Source: Aptenodytes patagonicus
Lineage: Eukaryota > Chordata > Aves > Sphenisciformes > Spheniscidae
Length of the DNA stretch: 64,000 bases
Reading direction: 5' to 3'
NCBI RefSeq assembly: GCF_965638725.1
Contig: NC_134981.1
Location: 47,334,849 to 47,398,848, forward strand
Positions 45,334 through 57,779 of the stretch are shown here, piece after piece; position 1 is the stretch's first letter, and every line of letters begins with the position of its first letter. The notes below the pieces were generated by a model. That model was given only the letters and a program-made list of their open reading frames with translations. It was not told where the DNA came from and searched no databases. The translations under genes and the position numbers were made by a program.

Positions 45334-45880
45334 TGTCGTGGTTTAACTTCAGTCGGCAACTAAGCACCACGCAGCCGCTCGCTCACTCCCCCCCGACCCC
45401 GGTGGGATGGGGGAGAGAATTGGAAGAGCACAAGTTAGAAAAACTCGTGGGTTGAGATAAAAACAGTTTAATAATTGAAATAAAATGATAATAATAATAA
45501 TATGATGATAATAATAATAATACACAAAGGAAGTGATGCACAGTACAATTGCTCACCACCCGCCGACCGATGCCCAGCCAGTCCCCGAGCAGCGGCGCCC
45601 CCCCGGCCAGCTTTCCCCAGTTTATGTACTGAGCATGACGCCACATGGTATGGAATGTCCCTTTGGCCAGTTTGGCTGTGCCCCCTCCCAGCTTCTTGTG
45701 CACCTTCAGCCTTCTCAGTCGGTAGAACATGGGAAGCTGAAAAGTCCTTGGCTAGTGTAAGCATTACCTAGCAACAACTAAAACATCGGTGCGTTATCAA
45801 CTTTGTTCTCATCCTAAATCCAAAACACTGTACCAGCTACTAGAAAAGAAATTAACTCTATCCCTGCCGAAACCAGGACA
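45334..45880 (-). mobile_element. 5' LTR (LTR-A family)
   Basis: The plus strand runs TGTCGTGG to CCAGGACA, with the PBS on its left (downstream on the minus strand). The CRE is changed to TGACGCCA and the AAT tract differs in length from the 3' LTR. The sense-strand ATTATTAAAC near 45470 is the likely poly(A) signal. Confidence 0.93.
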
Positions 45881-46802
45881 GGTTTGTAGGGTCCTTGCTG
45901 TCCAGATCTGGCTAGGTGGGATTTCTTAATTTTTTTTTTTTCTAAGAAATATTCGAGAGGAGTGAAATCCCGTGTTTGTCTTGTACTTTTGTTTGCTTGC
46001 TTACTTGAGGAGCTTGTTAATTTTAGGTGCTCAATAGAAATAGCCGATGGAACTTGTAAAGCCTTTGTGGGGTGACTGTACAAAGGGCCCAAACGCTTTT
46101 TGGGTTGGTATAAATGGCTTGCTCAGTCTTCGAGCTCTTTATCTCCTTGCTGTGAAGGTAACAGTTCCTCCCCCTTGAATTTATGCTCAGGACCTGAGAG
46201 ATTCTCCTACTGTGAGGCTTGTTCTGCTCTGGCCACCACAGGTTCATAACTTGTTTGCTTGCCTTCTTGCATGTTTAAGTAGTCCTTAATGTGGTATTTG
46301 AATTCTTCACAGATATTGTTCAATCCTTACAACACTCATTGAACAAAAAGTTAACTTGTGTCCCTTCAGTACATGAGTAATTAAACAGAAAAAATAATTG
46401 CATGCCCAAGATCATACAAGGAGCCTTTGGTAGAATTGGAAACTGAGCCTATATTTCTTATCCAGAGTCTCAGCTATGTTTAAAAATGACAGTATATGGC
46501 CTGTTTCTAAAAGTCCTTGCTTTGCATCTGCTGTGTGAACTGTAGTTATTTTTGAGTTATATGTGGGAGGATGGAGGAAAGCTGCCCATAATTGGGAAGA
46601 ATAGTTTCTATATGATCAGAATTACTTTAGAATGCATTTCTTCAAAATATCTAGCTAGCTTATACTCAAAGCAGTATAATACAAAGGGATAACTATGATC
46701 CTGCAAAAACAGGGTTAAAAAGCAGTTTACTCTCTGTCTTAAAGGAGGAAGGCTCTGGTTAGAATTAATATTGACTAAGGACCATGTTTACCATTGGATA
46801 TA
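45881..46802. other. Non-coding spacer
   Basis: Host DNA right of the provirus, AT-rich. No gene seen; it is the continuation of the sequence at 38560 before insertion. Confidence 0.5.
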
Positions 46803-48705
46803 GAATAGAATCATAGAATCATTAAGGTTGGAAGAGACCTCTAAGATCGTAGAGTCCAACCATCAGCCCAACACCACCATGCCCACTAAACCATGTCCCT
46901 AAGCGCCTCATCTACACGTCTTTTAAATACCTCCAGGGATGGGGACTCCACCACTTCCCTGGGCAGCCTGTTCCAATGTTTAACCACTCTTTCAGTAAAG
47001 AAATTTTTCCTCATGTCCAATCTAAACCTCCCCTGGCGCAACTTGAGGCCATTTCCTCTTGTCTTATCACTTGTTACCTGGGAGAAGAGACCAACACCCA
47101 CCTCGCTACAGCCTCCTTTCAGGTAGTTGTAGAGAGCGATGGGGTCTCCCCTGAGCCTCCTTTTCTCCAGGCTAAACAACCCCAGTCCCCTCAGCCGCTC
47201 CTCATAAGACTTGTTCTCCAGACCCCTCACCAGCCTCGTTGCTCTTCTCTGGACACGCTCCAGCGCCTCAACGTCCTTCTTGTAGTGAGGGGCCCAAAAC
47301 TGAACACAGTATTCGAGGTGGGGCCTCACCAGGGCCGAGTGCAGAGGCACGATCACTTCCCTACTCCTGCTGGCCACACTATTTCTGATACAGGCCAGGA
47401 TGCCATTGGCCTTCTTGGCCGCCTGGGCACACTGCCGGCTCATGTTCAGCCGGCTGTCAACCAGCACCCCCAGGTCCTTCTCTGCTGGGCAGCTTTCCAG
47501 CCACTCTTCCCCAAGCCTGTAGCGCTGCATGGGGTTGTTGTGGCCGAAGTGCAGGACCCGGCACTTGTCCTTGTTGAATCTCATACAATTGGCCTCGGCC
47601 CATCGATCCAGCCTGTCCAGGTCCCTCTGCAGAGCCTTCCTACCCTCGAGCAGATCAACACTCCCGCCCAACTTGGTGTCGTCTGCAAACTTACTGAGGG
47701 TGCACTCGATCCCCTCGTCCAGATCATTGATAAAGATATTGAACAAGACCGGCCCCAAAACTGAGCCCTGGGGAACACCGCTCGAGACCGGCCGCCAACT
47801 GGATGTAACTCCATTCACCACAACTCTCTGGGCCCGGCCGTCCAGCCGGTTTTTGACCCAGCGCAGAGTACACCTGTCTAAGCCGTGAGCCACCAGCTTC
47901 TCTAGGAGAATGCTGTGGGAGGCAGTGTCAAAGGCCTTGCTGAAGTCCAGGTAGACCACATCCACAGCCTTTCCCTCATCCACTAGGCGGGTCACCTGGT
48001 CATAGAAGGAGATCAGGTTGGTCAAGCAGGACCTGCCTCTCATGAACCCATGCTGACTGGGCCTGATCACCTGGGTGTCCTGTACGTGCTGTGTGATGGC
48101 ACTCAGGATGATCTGCTCCATAATCTTCCCCGGCACCGAGGTCAGGCTGACAGGCCTGTAGTTCCCCAGATCCTCCTTCTGGCCCTTCTTGTAGATGGGT
48201 GTCACATTGGCAAGCCTCCAGTCGTCCGTGACCTCCCCCGTTAACCAGGACTGCTGATAAATGATGGAGAGTGGCTTGGCGAGCACCTCCGCCAGCTCCC
48301 TCAGCACTGTTGGGTGGATCCCATCCGGCCCCATAGACTTGTGAGCGTCCAGGTGGCGTAGCAGGTCATTGACTGCTTCCTCTTGGATTACGGGGGGTTC
48401 ATCCTGCTCGCCGTCCCTGTCTTCCAGCTCGGGGGGCCGAGTACCCTGAGGATAACTGGTCTGCCTGTTAAAGACTGAGGCAAAGAAGGCATTGAGTACC
48501 TCAGTCTCTTCCTCATCCTCGGTGACAATGTTCCCCCCCCACATCCAATAAAGGATGGAGATTCTCCTTGGCTCTCTTCTTGTCATTAATATATTTGTAA
48601 AAACTTTTTTTGTTTTCTCTAACGACAGCGGCCAGATTGCGTTCTAGCTGGGCTTTTGCCTTTCTCATTTCCTCTCTGCATGACCTAATGAGATCCCTGT
48701 ACTTG
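46803..48705 (-). mobile_element. CR1 LINE, 5'-truncated, with open reverse transcriptase
   Basis: The 3' end lies at the left (AATAGAATCATAGAATC near 46803) and the body extends to about 48705, where homology to the CR1 at 54672-58285 stops (5' truncation inside ORF2). It is 1.9 kb long with no frameshift across the RT domain, so it is younger than the other CR1 copies here. Confidence 0.92.
46886..48586 (-). CDS. CR1 ORF2 reverse transcriptase (N-terminus truncated)
   Basis: 566 codons are open on the minus strand. RT motifs in order: [39 protein letters not shown], catalytic [21 protein letters not shown], catalytic FADDTKL, and LGVLVDS. The C-terminal CR1 region follows ([45 protein letters not shown]). 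The endonuclease and ORF1 are missing through 5' truncation. The frame upstream is closed, so the listed start is just the first in-frame start-like codon. One change replaces the usual DTVSH after the first catalytic block with DTASH. The fragment cannot retrotranspose alone. Confidence 0.9.
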   Translation of the reverse strand: MTRREPRRISILYWMWGGNIVTEDEEETEVLNAFFASVFNRQTSYPQGTRPPELEDRDGEQDEPPVIQEEAVNDLLRHLDAHKSMGPDGIHPTVLRELAEVLAKPLSIIYQQSWLTGEVTDDWRLANVTPIYKKGQKEDLGNYRPVSLTSVPGKIMEQIILSAITQHVQDTQVIRPSQHGFMRGRSCLTNLISFYDQVTRLVDEGKAVDVVYLDFSKAFDTASHSILLEKLVAHGLDRCTLRWVKNRLDGRAQRVVVNGVTSSWRPVSSGVPQGSVLGPVLFNIFINDLDEGIECTLSKFADDTKLGGSVDLLEGRKALQRDLDRLDRWAEANCMRFNKDKCRVLHFGHNNPMQRYRLGEEWLESCPAEKDLGVLVDSRLNMSRQCAQAAKKANGILACIRNSVASRSREVIVPLHSALVRPHLEYCVQFWAPHYKKDVEALERVQRRATRLVRGLENKSYEERLRGLGLFSLEKRRLRGDPIALYNYLKGGCSEVGVGLFSQVTSDKTRGNGLKLRQGRFRLDMRKNFFTERVVKHWNRLPREVVESPSLEVFKRRVDEALRDMV

Positions 48706-51700
48706 TATACTTGTATAGGCAGTGACGCAGACTTCAGTGACTTCCAAATTTGATATAGATGTAAGCACAGCTGCTAAATTGAGCTAAGCATGTCTTGTGG
48801 CAGGAAGGTGAAAATAACATTAATGATTGGTTTATGAATGTAGGCTTTTATTGGATTATCTGCCATACTTTTTTCTAGTATATTTATTTAGATTCCAGTT
48901 TAGGAGTGCTTGTATGCAGATATTCAAGAGAACAGATATATGTGCTTAATTTTAGGTTCATGGTGTAAATCGGAGCAACCCCAGGGACTGAGCTACCTTA
49001 TAATCAGGTGATAGGTATGCACAGAGCTGTCCAGCAGACTGGCAGAGCTGGAGTAGAGTTTAATTCAATCAAGTTTCCTTCCTATTCCTGCTTTGGGCAT
49101 GCCAAGATGCTATAGCTACAAAGGAGGGTGGCAGAAGGCCAAGTATTATCCTCCTTCATCAAAGCTGATATTCAGAATCTGTACAGTTTAAAGATCAGGG
49201 TTGAAATCAATATTGAGATTTTATTTTTGAAATGTTTCATTGATAGAGATCTCCTTTTGTAGACTCAGTGTTGTTGTCACTGTCATATAAAAATTTGGAC
49301 CACAGGTTTGTGAAACTTATGCACTGATCAATGCATTATTGTCAATGGAGTTGTGCCAGTGATATGCAACAGGGGGAGGATTTTTCTTTGCTTTGTTTTT
49401 GAAAGGGCTAGGACTGTTTGTTTTTCTATTATTTTCATGTCTTAATTATGTTACAACTTTGATTAGTTTTGACTGCAGAAATGAATTTTACCAGTTAATT
49501 CAGTTCCAGATTCTAATGAACATTTAAATACATGTAACAGTAGTATGTTTTGATCACCTATTCAACTTCTTTAAACTGTTTTATAGTATTGATTTGGATA
49601 GCTTGGATAGGTTTTCTATATCTTTTGATAGATTTCATATCTATATGATAGTTGGGAAAAAAATTAATATGTATAATAAGCAAAAGCTATAGGGGCCCAA
49701 GATCAGGGCTGCAACTCATACCAAAATTTTATTTTTAAAATATCTCATTGGTAGATATATACTTACGTAAACCCAACAACATTGGGTCTATGTATGTGAT
49801 CTATCATATACATGATAAATCAGTGTACATAATAATCTGTTTATGCATGTACATATGGGTGCCATGGAATGTGGCATCTTTTAATGATATAGAAATAAAC
49901 TTCCAAACATCACTTTTAGCCTCCAGAAGGTTTTCCTTTCCAAACCAGACTCCAGAGTGTATTTTAAACAATTAAAAAATTCACTGTTAATTTCCTGTGT
50001 ACTGAATGCTTTTGAAATTTTGAGTTTGTGTGTATATATTTTTTTAATGAGTCAAAACTGAGATAAGGCCTAAAGTCAAACAAAATTCATGTATAAAGAA
50101 AACTTATGGTTTTTAAGCCTTGAATATAGAATAAAAAGTTTCTGTTAAATTATTCCCCTATTAAATAATTTAATTTTATATAGCATTTTCTACAAGCCAC
50201 TGTGAAATCCCTTAAACATTCAAAATATGCTGGTTATGAAGAACCTGCCATTAAGGGCATTGATTTAAATAATTGATCAATGCTAAATATAAAAGCAGAG
50301 GGAAAGGCAAGACAAAATGTTTTTGGCAGAGAACAGAAAATATTAGGTGAGTAGGTACTAAGATGCAAGAAAATTGTTATTCTGTTAGAACCCGAAAAGG
50401 AAATACTTGCAGAAATGATGGTGAGGTAGCACAGACCAGGGGTTTCCAAACCTAGTTAGTGGGTATATTATCATCATTGGTAACTTCTAGCATCCAGGGT
50501 TGCATGTTTTTCTAACGACACAAAACCAGAGCCTCATCTATGGCTCTTCTCCTCCCAGCTTTCCTACTGCACGTTCCTGTCTTCCAAGCTAGGATTGCAG
50601 TCCAATGCTCACGCTCACCTTCCCCATCCATTCATGTACCCACAGAAGTTTTACTCTGATTTTGCACTTCAGCCACATCCTTTCCCCTGCACACATCCAA
50701 ATCATGAATCTTCACTTCCAACAAGTACAAAGTGGAACCTCAGCCTTCCCCTGTATGCATGCTATCACCCTAATCCTGGTCTTCCTACTTCACCATGTCT
50801 TGGTCCTCTTCCTATATCCTGAACCAGAAGTGCAGGTCTGCCTGGGGGCAGCAGAGCTGTTCATTATTGTTGGATGCAGGTGGTGGCTGCAGTAGTTCCT
50901 AACTGTGTTTACAGGTGCTTTACAGGACCTACTAGGCAGTTACTCTGCTGCCTGTGTAAGAGCAGTGAGAGCCAGGAGCTGTGGCTCAGTTCAGCATTGA
51001 GCATATCACAAAAGCTGACATGAGTGGTATGTGCACTACAGTTTGGCCACCTCTTTTATAGAGAAACAAGGAAAGTCAGTAGCAGACAAGTGTGAAGAGA
51101 CACAAGAGTCTAATTCTCATCGGAGAATAAAAAGCACAGGTCTGCTTTTTAAACCAAATAAGCTAAATCAATGCAAAGTCCAAATAGATGCCTGTATTTC
51201 AGTTTGGTTTACATCAGTTGAGCTTGAGTCCATTCCTTTTTAAAAAAAAAAAAAAAATAAAAAAAAAATCCCCCCACCAAACATAAGCCAGCCTTAAACT
51301 GAAATAAACTTTCACACAGGATTTTGCAAATTGATGTATAGGCAAGTTTAAGCTAAATTGGTATAACTTTCTTGTGCAGCTATATGTTTGGAAATCAGGA
51401 GGGACTTCACTGCACTCCATTAGGTGTAATGTAGGTAAGTGGAGTTGGCATAAGAGGTAAAAACTTCAGTTGTTGAATCAGGTCCATAAGTAGTTAAAAA
51501 CAAACAAGATCAGGTTTGAATGGACCTTTTGAACAAATAGGAACCAATTGCATTAACAAGAACACTAGAATTATGTAATTACATTCTTCACTCGTGTGTG
51601 AGAAACTAGTCAGCACTAGATTGAAAACACTGGAGTCTAAAGTGGAGATGCTTTTGGAGCCCCATGGAAAAGGAATTAAAGTAGACAAACTGATGAGAGG

Positions 51701-52475
51701 AAATGATTGGGTTTAAAAAAAAAATAACTTATGGTTGTTTCATGTTTCTCTCTAACACAGAAGTGTATATATTAGTGCAAGTATGTGTGTGTTTGTGTAT
51801 TGCATCTTCAGATATCTGCTTATCTTAAAATATTTTAACCTTTGATATGTAAAAATCCAGTTGGTCATTTGGTCACATTACCAAACATCTTCAGGCAGCT
51901 TCCCTTCCAAAATCCTCCTCGCTGTAGAAGACTTTCTATAGTCTTTCTCTGTTTCTTGACTAAAAATTGGGTAATGCACTGTAATTTCACACAATGTTTT
52001 GCTTCTGGAGAATACCCTATTACAGTTGTTCTCTGAGCCAATGAGTACTTGTAATATATTATCATCATAAATTGTAAAATATATTCTCTCAGTTTAGCAA
52101 GGAAGCATATTTTAGGTTATGCACTGTCCATTCTAGTGATTCTCTTAATTTTGCATTGATTGCACAGAATCAAAATCACAAACAAAAATTAAATAAAGCA
52201 CAACTGGCAGTATTTTCACAGCTTCCTTCATTTAGAGTGTACATTTCAAGGTGTGCTTTTTGTTTGCTACTTACATTTACAATCCTTTAAAATGTGGATT
52301 GGAAAAGATGATACTGATAAGGGAGTTTTGAGATGGAGGTGATTCTTGCATGTAACCACCACAGAGTTCAGTCTCTTTTTCGTTAATAGTTGTACAATGT
52401 GTTTGAAAGATGAGATGGGTTTCTTTTAGATAAGAAAAAAATGAATATAATATATGAAGCTGCATGCTTCATGCA
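48706..52475. other. Long non-coding spacer, no gene seen
   Basis: About 3.8 kb, AT-rich, with short ORFs only. An interrupted A run of ~30 bases lies near 51240-51270. 50520-50890 is less AT-rich with overlapping short ORFs but no clear exon. Confidence 0.4.
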
Positions 52476-52845
52476 TGGGGTTGTTTAGCCTGGAGAAAAG
52501 GAGGCTGAGGGGAGACCTCATCGCTCTCTACAACTACCTGAAAGGAGGTTGTAGCGAGGTGGGTGTTGGTCTCTTCTCCCAAGTAACTAGCGATAGGACG
52601 AGAGGAAATGGCCTCAAGTTGTGGCAGGGGAGGTTTAGATTGGATGTAAGGAAAAATTTCTTTCCTGAAAGAGTGGTGAAACATTGGAACAGGCTGCCCA
52701 GGGAAGTGGTGGAGTCCCCATCCCTGGAGGTATTTAAAAGACGAGTAGATGAGGCACTTAGTGACATGGTTTAGTGGGTGGTGGTGTTGGGTCGATGGTT
52801 GGACTCGATCTTAGAGGTCTTTTCCAACCTCTATGATTCTATGCT
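52476..52845 (+). mobile_element. CR1 LINE 3' end
   Basis: It starts abruptly at GGGGTTGTTTAGCCTGGAG and carries about 95 open codons of the ORF2 C-terminus ([20 protein letters not shown] ... [10 protein letters not shown]). The 3' tail ends TATGATTCTATG near 52843. It is 5'-truncated. Confidence 0.92.
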
Positions 52846-53045
52846 TTAATATTTTCCCTTTTTAGAATATGGACATTTATATCTGTGCATGAGATTGAGG
52901 ATCAGCAGACATTGAGATTATTGCCATTGCTTTGTTTCTTTTATGCTAGGTAACAGGGCTAATGGAGCATAGTGAGGCTTTGATAACCTCAGCTCTACTG
53001 GGGTGGAACTCTCCTTGTTTTTTTAAAATAAACAAATAAGATAGC

Positions 53046-53567
53046 TGTCCTGGTTTTGGCTGGGATAGAGTTAATTTTCTTCCTAGTAGCTGGTATAGTG
53101 CTGCATTTTGGATGTAGTATGAGAATAATGTTGATAACACACGGATGTTTTAGTTGTTGCTAAGTAGTGCTTACACTAGCCAAGGACTTTTCAGCTTCCC
53201 ATGCTCTGCCGACTGAGAAGGCTGGAGGTGCACAAGAAGCTGGGAGGGGGCACAGCCAGGACAGCTGACCCAAACTGGCCAAAGAGACATTCCATACCAT
53301 GTGATGTCATGCTCAGTACATAAACTGGGGAAAGCTGGCCGGGGGGGCCGCTGCTCGGGGACTGGCTGGGCATCGGTCGGCGGGTGGTGAGCAATTGCAC
53401 TGTGCATCACTTGCTTTGTGTATCTTATTACTATTTTACTTTATTTTATTTCAATTATTAAACTGTCTTTATCTCAACCCACGAGTTTTCTCACTTGTGC
53501 TCTTCCGATTCTCTCCCCCATCCCACTGGGGAGGGGGGGAGTGAGCGGCTGAGGTTAAACCATGGCA
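53046..53567 (+). mobile_element. Solo LTR, LTR-A family, duplication ATAGC
   Basis: It begins TGTCCTGGTTTTGG and ends AAACCATGGCA. ATAGC flanks both ends (53041-53045 and 53568-53572). The CRE is changed to TGATGTCA, and about 20 bp of the U5 end (GTGTGGTGCTCAGTTGCTGA in other copies) are deleted. Confidence 0.93.
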
Positions 53568-54671
53568 ATAGCAGAGACTGCCTTTTGAGGATCATCTTGT
53601 AGGTCTTGCTTTGGATAAGCATATTTCAGGATGTTTCTAAATTCAGAAGTAATGCAGATTTAACTGGACATAAGTTTTAAATCATCCTTTCTTTACCACA
53701 CTTATTTCTTGAAGCTTTGGAAAAAGATAATTTAGGACAGTTATTTGTTTTGAAGGGTATATTCTGAGTTCATACAAGTTGAGCTTATACTATGATAGAA
53801 ATTTTAAATGTTGGCCCGTGAGTTATTAGTAATCTGATTTGCTATTTTCACAAATAACAGATGATACTTAGATTTTTACATTAGAACCAAATACTTATAC
53901 ATGTAGGAAAACAATAATAGAAAATAACATTTATCAATTTGGCAGCAGTAAGAATTAATTTAAATTTCATCCAATTTTCTTGATGCTCTTGTTCTATCAA
54001 AGGTAATAGCAGAAGTCATAATGAAGTGTTAGAATTAAGAGATTTGGTGATAAAGTGATAAATAAGGAGGTGAGGTGTTCATTTCAGAAGTTACCCAGTA
54101 TAGAATTATTTGATATCTGTGATAAAACATTACATCTGTCAGAAGAAATTCTAGAAAAGATGCTACAGTATGTGCTTTTGAGCTCTGCAACATCACTTGT
54201 AGAATCTTCTGTGGAGATTACAAGAGAGAGCTCAAGTTCAGAGGAAATTCAACAAAGTGGTCATATACAGTGTAACATTTTCACTGCAATTTAATCCTTG
54301 GGTCCTGAAGAAGATGATGTTAATTTAAGATAATAAAATTCATACCACTGTTGTCACGGTATTGTATAGATGGAATTACTGCAGCCTTGCATCTAGGAAG
54401 ACCTGAATGAAGGCAAGCCAATTTTGGTTTTTTTGTTGTTTTTTTTTTTTTTTTTTAACTTGAGTTGAAGTTTAGCTGTCCTGTCTACACTTTAGGTAAG
54501 TGTATATTAGGGAAAGCTGGTTATTATACAGATGTCCTTTGAGATTATGCTAATTTAGTCATAAGTATGTGTGGGACTGAACTCTGCTTTCATCAGACTT
54601 GGAAGTTCAATTTTGAAATTCTGAAGAAATACTTAAACTTAGTGTTGGTTTTATCCATGCTGAGCAACTTT
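53568..54671. other. Spacer with one weak exon candidate
   Basis: AT-rich DNA. On the plus strand an acceptor-like TGTTCATTTCAG precedes 54087, followed by 68 open codons (content rich in Ser, Glu and Leu) to TAA near 54294. The 23-residue stretch after the acceptor looks protein-like, but no donor or family is recognisable. A long T run lies at about 54430-54458. Confidence 0.25.
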
Positions 54672-54753
54672 AATAGAATCATAGAATGATTTAGGTTGGA
54701 AAAGACCCTTAAGATCGAGTCCAACTGTAAACCTAACACTACCAAGTCCACCA

Positions 54754-56406
54754 CTAAACCATGTCCCTAAGCACCACATCTACCCGTCTTTTAAATACCT
54801 CCAGGGATGGTGACTCAACCACTTCCCTGGGCAGCCTGTTCCAATGTTTAACCACTCTCTCAGGAAAGAAATTTTTCCTCATGTCCAATCTAAACCTCCC
54901 CTGGCGCAACTTGAGGCCGTTTCCTCTCGTCCTATCACTTGCTACTTGGGAGAAGAGACCAACACCCACCTTGCTACAACCTCCTTTCAGGTAGTTGTAG
55001 AGCGCGATGAGGTCTCCCCTGAGCCTCCTTTTCTCCAGGCTAAACAACCCCAGATCCCTAAGCCGCTCCTCATAAGACTTGTTCTCTAGACCCTTCACCA
55101 GCTTTGTTGCCCTTCTCTGGACACACTCCAGCACCTCAATGTCTTTCTTGTAGTGAGGGGCCCAAAACTGAACACAGTATTCGGGGTGTGGCCTCCCCAG
55201 GGCCGAGTACAAGGGGACAATCACTTCCCTACTCCTGCTGGCCACACTATTTCTGGTACAAGCCAGGATGCTCTTGGCCGCCTTGGGCACACTGCCGGCT
55301 CATGTTCAGCCGGCTGTCAACCAGCACCCCCAGGTCCTTTTCCGACAGGCAGCTTTCCAGCCACTCTTCCCCAAGCCTGTAGCGCTGCATGGGGTGGTTG
55401 TGGCCGAAGTGCAGGACCCGGCACTTGGCCTTGTTGAACCTCATACAGTTGGCCTCGGCCCATCCATCCAGCCTGTCCAGGTCCCCCTGCAGAGCCTTCC
55501 TACCCTCGAGCAGATCAACACTCCCGCCCAACTTGGTGTCGCCTGCAAACTTACTGAGGGTGCACTCAATCCCCTCGTCCAGACCATCGATAAAGATATT
55601 GAACAAGACTGGCCCCAGTACTGAGCCCTGGGGAACACCGCTCGAGACCGGCCGCCAGCTGGATTGAACTCCATTCACCACAACTCTCTGGGCCCGGCCG
55701 TCCAGCCAGTTTTTGACCCAGCGCAGAGTACACCTGTCTAAGCCGTGAGCCGCCAGCTTCTCGAGGAGAATGCTGTGGGAGACGGTGTCAAAGGCCTTGC
55801 TGAAGTCCAGGTAGACCACATCCACAGCCTTTCCCTCATCCACTAGGCGGGTCAGCTGGTCATAGAAGGAGATCAGGTTAGTCAAGCAGGACCTGCCTGT
55901 CATGAACCCGTGCTGGCTGGGCCTGATCACCTGGGTGTCCTGTACGTGCTGTGTGATGGCACTCAGGATGATCTGCTCCATAATCTTCCCAGGCACCGAG
56001 GTCAGGCTGACAGGCCTGTAGTTCCCCGGATCCTCCTTCCGGCCCTTCCTGTAGATGGGCGTCACATTTGCTAACCTCCAGTCAGCTTGGACCTCCCCCG
56101 TCAACCAGGACTGCTGATAAAGGATTGAAAGTGGCTTGGTGAGTGCTTCCGCCAGCTCCCTCAGCACCCTTGGGTGGATCCCATCCGGCCCCATAGACTT
56201 GTGTGTGTGTCTAAGTGGTGTAGCAGGTCGCTAACCATTTCCCCTTGGATTATGGGGGCTTCATTCTGTTCCCCGTCCCTGTCTTCCAGCTCAGGGGGCT
56301 GGGTACCCCGAGAACCACTGGTCTTACTATTAAAGACTGAGGCAAAGAAGGCATTAAGTACCTCAGCCTTTTCCTCGTCCTTTGTCCCTGTGTTTCCCCC
56401 CCGCAT
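54754..56406 (-). pseudogene. CR1 ORF2 reverse transcriptase (frameshifted)
   Basis: Three overlapping frame segments (56406-56161, 56194-55247 and 55290-54754) together cover the RT and C-terminal domain. [12 protein letters not shown] carries the first catalytic Asp. The second motif reads FAGDTKL instead of FADDTKL, so one catalytic Asp is replaced by Gly. Small indels near 56205 (a GTGTGTGT tract) and 55275 shift the frame. The product would be inactive. Confidence 0.88.
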
Positions 56407-56456
56407 CCAGTAAAGGATGGAGATTCTCCTTAGCCCTCCTTTTGTTGCTAATGTAT

Positions 56457-57540
56457 TTATAGAAACATTTTTTTATTGTCTTTTACGGCAGTAGCCAGAT
56501 TAAGTTCTAGTTGGGCTTTGGCCCTTCTAATTTTCTCCCTGCATAACCTCACGACATCCTTGTAGTCCTCCTGAGTTGCCTGCCCCTTCTTCCAAAGGTC
56601 ACAAACTCCCTTTTTTTTTTTTCCCCTGAGTTCCAGCCAGAGCTCTCTGTTCAGCCAGGCCAGTCTTCTTCCCCACTGGCTTGTCTTTCGGCACATGGGG
56701 ACGGCCTGCTCCTGCGCCTTTAAGATTTCCTTCTTGAAGAATGTCCAGCCTTCCTGGACCCCTTTGCCCTTCAGGACTGCCTCCCAAGGGACTCTGTCAA
56801 CCAGGCTCCTAAACAGGCCAAAGTCTGTCCTCCAGAAGTCCAAGGTGGCAGTTCTGCTGACCCCCCTCCTTACTTCTCCAAGAATCGAAAACTCTATCAT
56901 TTCGTGATCGCTGTGCCCAAGACGGCCTCCAACCACCACATCACCCACAAGTCCTTCTCTGTTCGCAAACAACAGGTCCAGCGGGACGCCTTCCCTAGTT
57001 GGCTTCCTCACCAGCTGTGTCAGGAAGTTGTCTTCCACACACTCCAGGAACCTCCTAGACTGTTTCTTCTCTGCTGTATTGTATTTCCAGCAGACATCTG
57101 GGAAGTTGAAGTCCCCCACGAGAACAAGGGCTAGCGGTTGTGAGACTTCGCCCAGCCCAGCTGCTTATAGCGTATTTCATCTGCCTCTTCATCCTGGTTG
57201 GGTGGTCTATAACAGACTCCCACCATGACATCTGCCTTGTTGGCCTTCCCCCTGATTCTTACCCATAAACACTCAACCCTTTCATCACCATCGTCAAGCT
57301 CTAGACAGTCAAAACACTCCCTAACATACAGGGCTACCCCACTGCCTCCTCTTCCTTGCCTATCCCATCTGAAGAGTTTATAGCCATCCATTGCATCACT
57401 CCAGTTGTGCGAGTCATCCCACCATGTTTCCGTGATTGCAACTATATCATAGTTTTCCCGCTGCACAATGGCTTCCAGCTCCTCCTGTTTGTTGCCCATG
57501 CTGTGTGCATTGGTGCATGTGCACTTCAGTTGGGCTATTG
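56457..57540 (-). pseudogene. CR1 ORF2 endonuclease domain (frameshifted)
   Basis: An APE-type endonuclease in two frames. 57540-57131 has TNAHSMGNKQEELE, the catalytic Glu in ITETWWDD, and VGVCYRPPNQ. 57119-56457 has GDFNFPD and the catalytic SDHEMI. A one-base shift near 57140 separates them, and a second in the A run near 56465 cuts it from the RT. This enzyme nicks target DNA for target-primed reverse transcription. Confidence 0.87.
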
Positions 57541-57779
57541 ATCCGCCACCTTTTTTCGGGGAGAAGCCCTAATTCCTATGTGACTGTTCGCAGGCACTTC
57601 CATGGTTTCTAACACAGCAACAACTCTTGCGTCTTTGCTGCCACATGGATCTCCATCCCCTGCCTCCACTGAGATGGCAGACACAAGGACCTCGCTAGCA
57701 CACCATCCCTCAAACATTGGCATGCCGCCCCCAGGCTTATCTCTAGCAAGCCTGGTTTTCTCCCTTTCCCCCTTCAAAT

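Larger units (their letters stand above)
38561..45880 (-). mobile_element. Structurally complete ERVL-like provirus (env-less)
   Basis: Paired LTR-A copies (38561-39099 and 45334-45880) in the same minus orientation enclose, in order, PBS, gag, pro, pol and a polypurine tract. Flanking bases GGTGT (38556-38560) and GGTTT (45881-45885) match at 4 of 5. The LTRs differ at about a dozen positions plus small indels, roughly 2-3% by eye, suggesting an insertion some millions of years old at usual bird rates (inference). gag, pro and pol share one frame over 5.6 kb, broken by only four stop codons. About 480 bp between pol and the 3' LTR hold no env. Confidence 0.92.

Noticed and set aside
46893..47764. 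Plus-strand ORFs up to 262 codons over the CR1 at 46.8 kb (similar at 55268-55624)
   Set aside because: They are antisense shadows of the open CR1 reverse transcriptase, with no independent domain.
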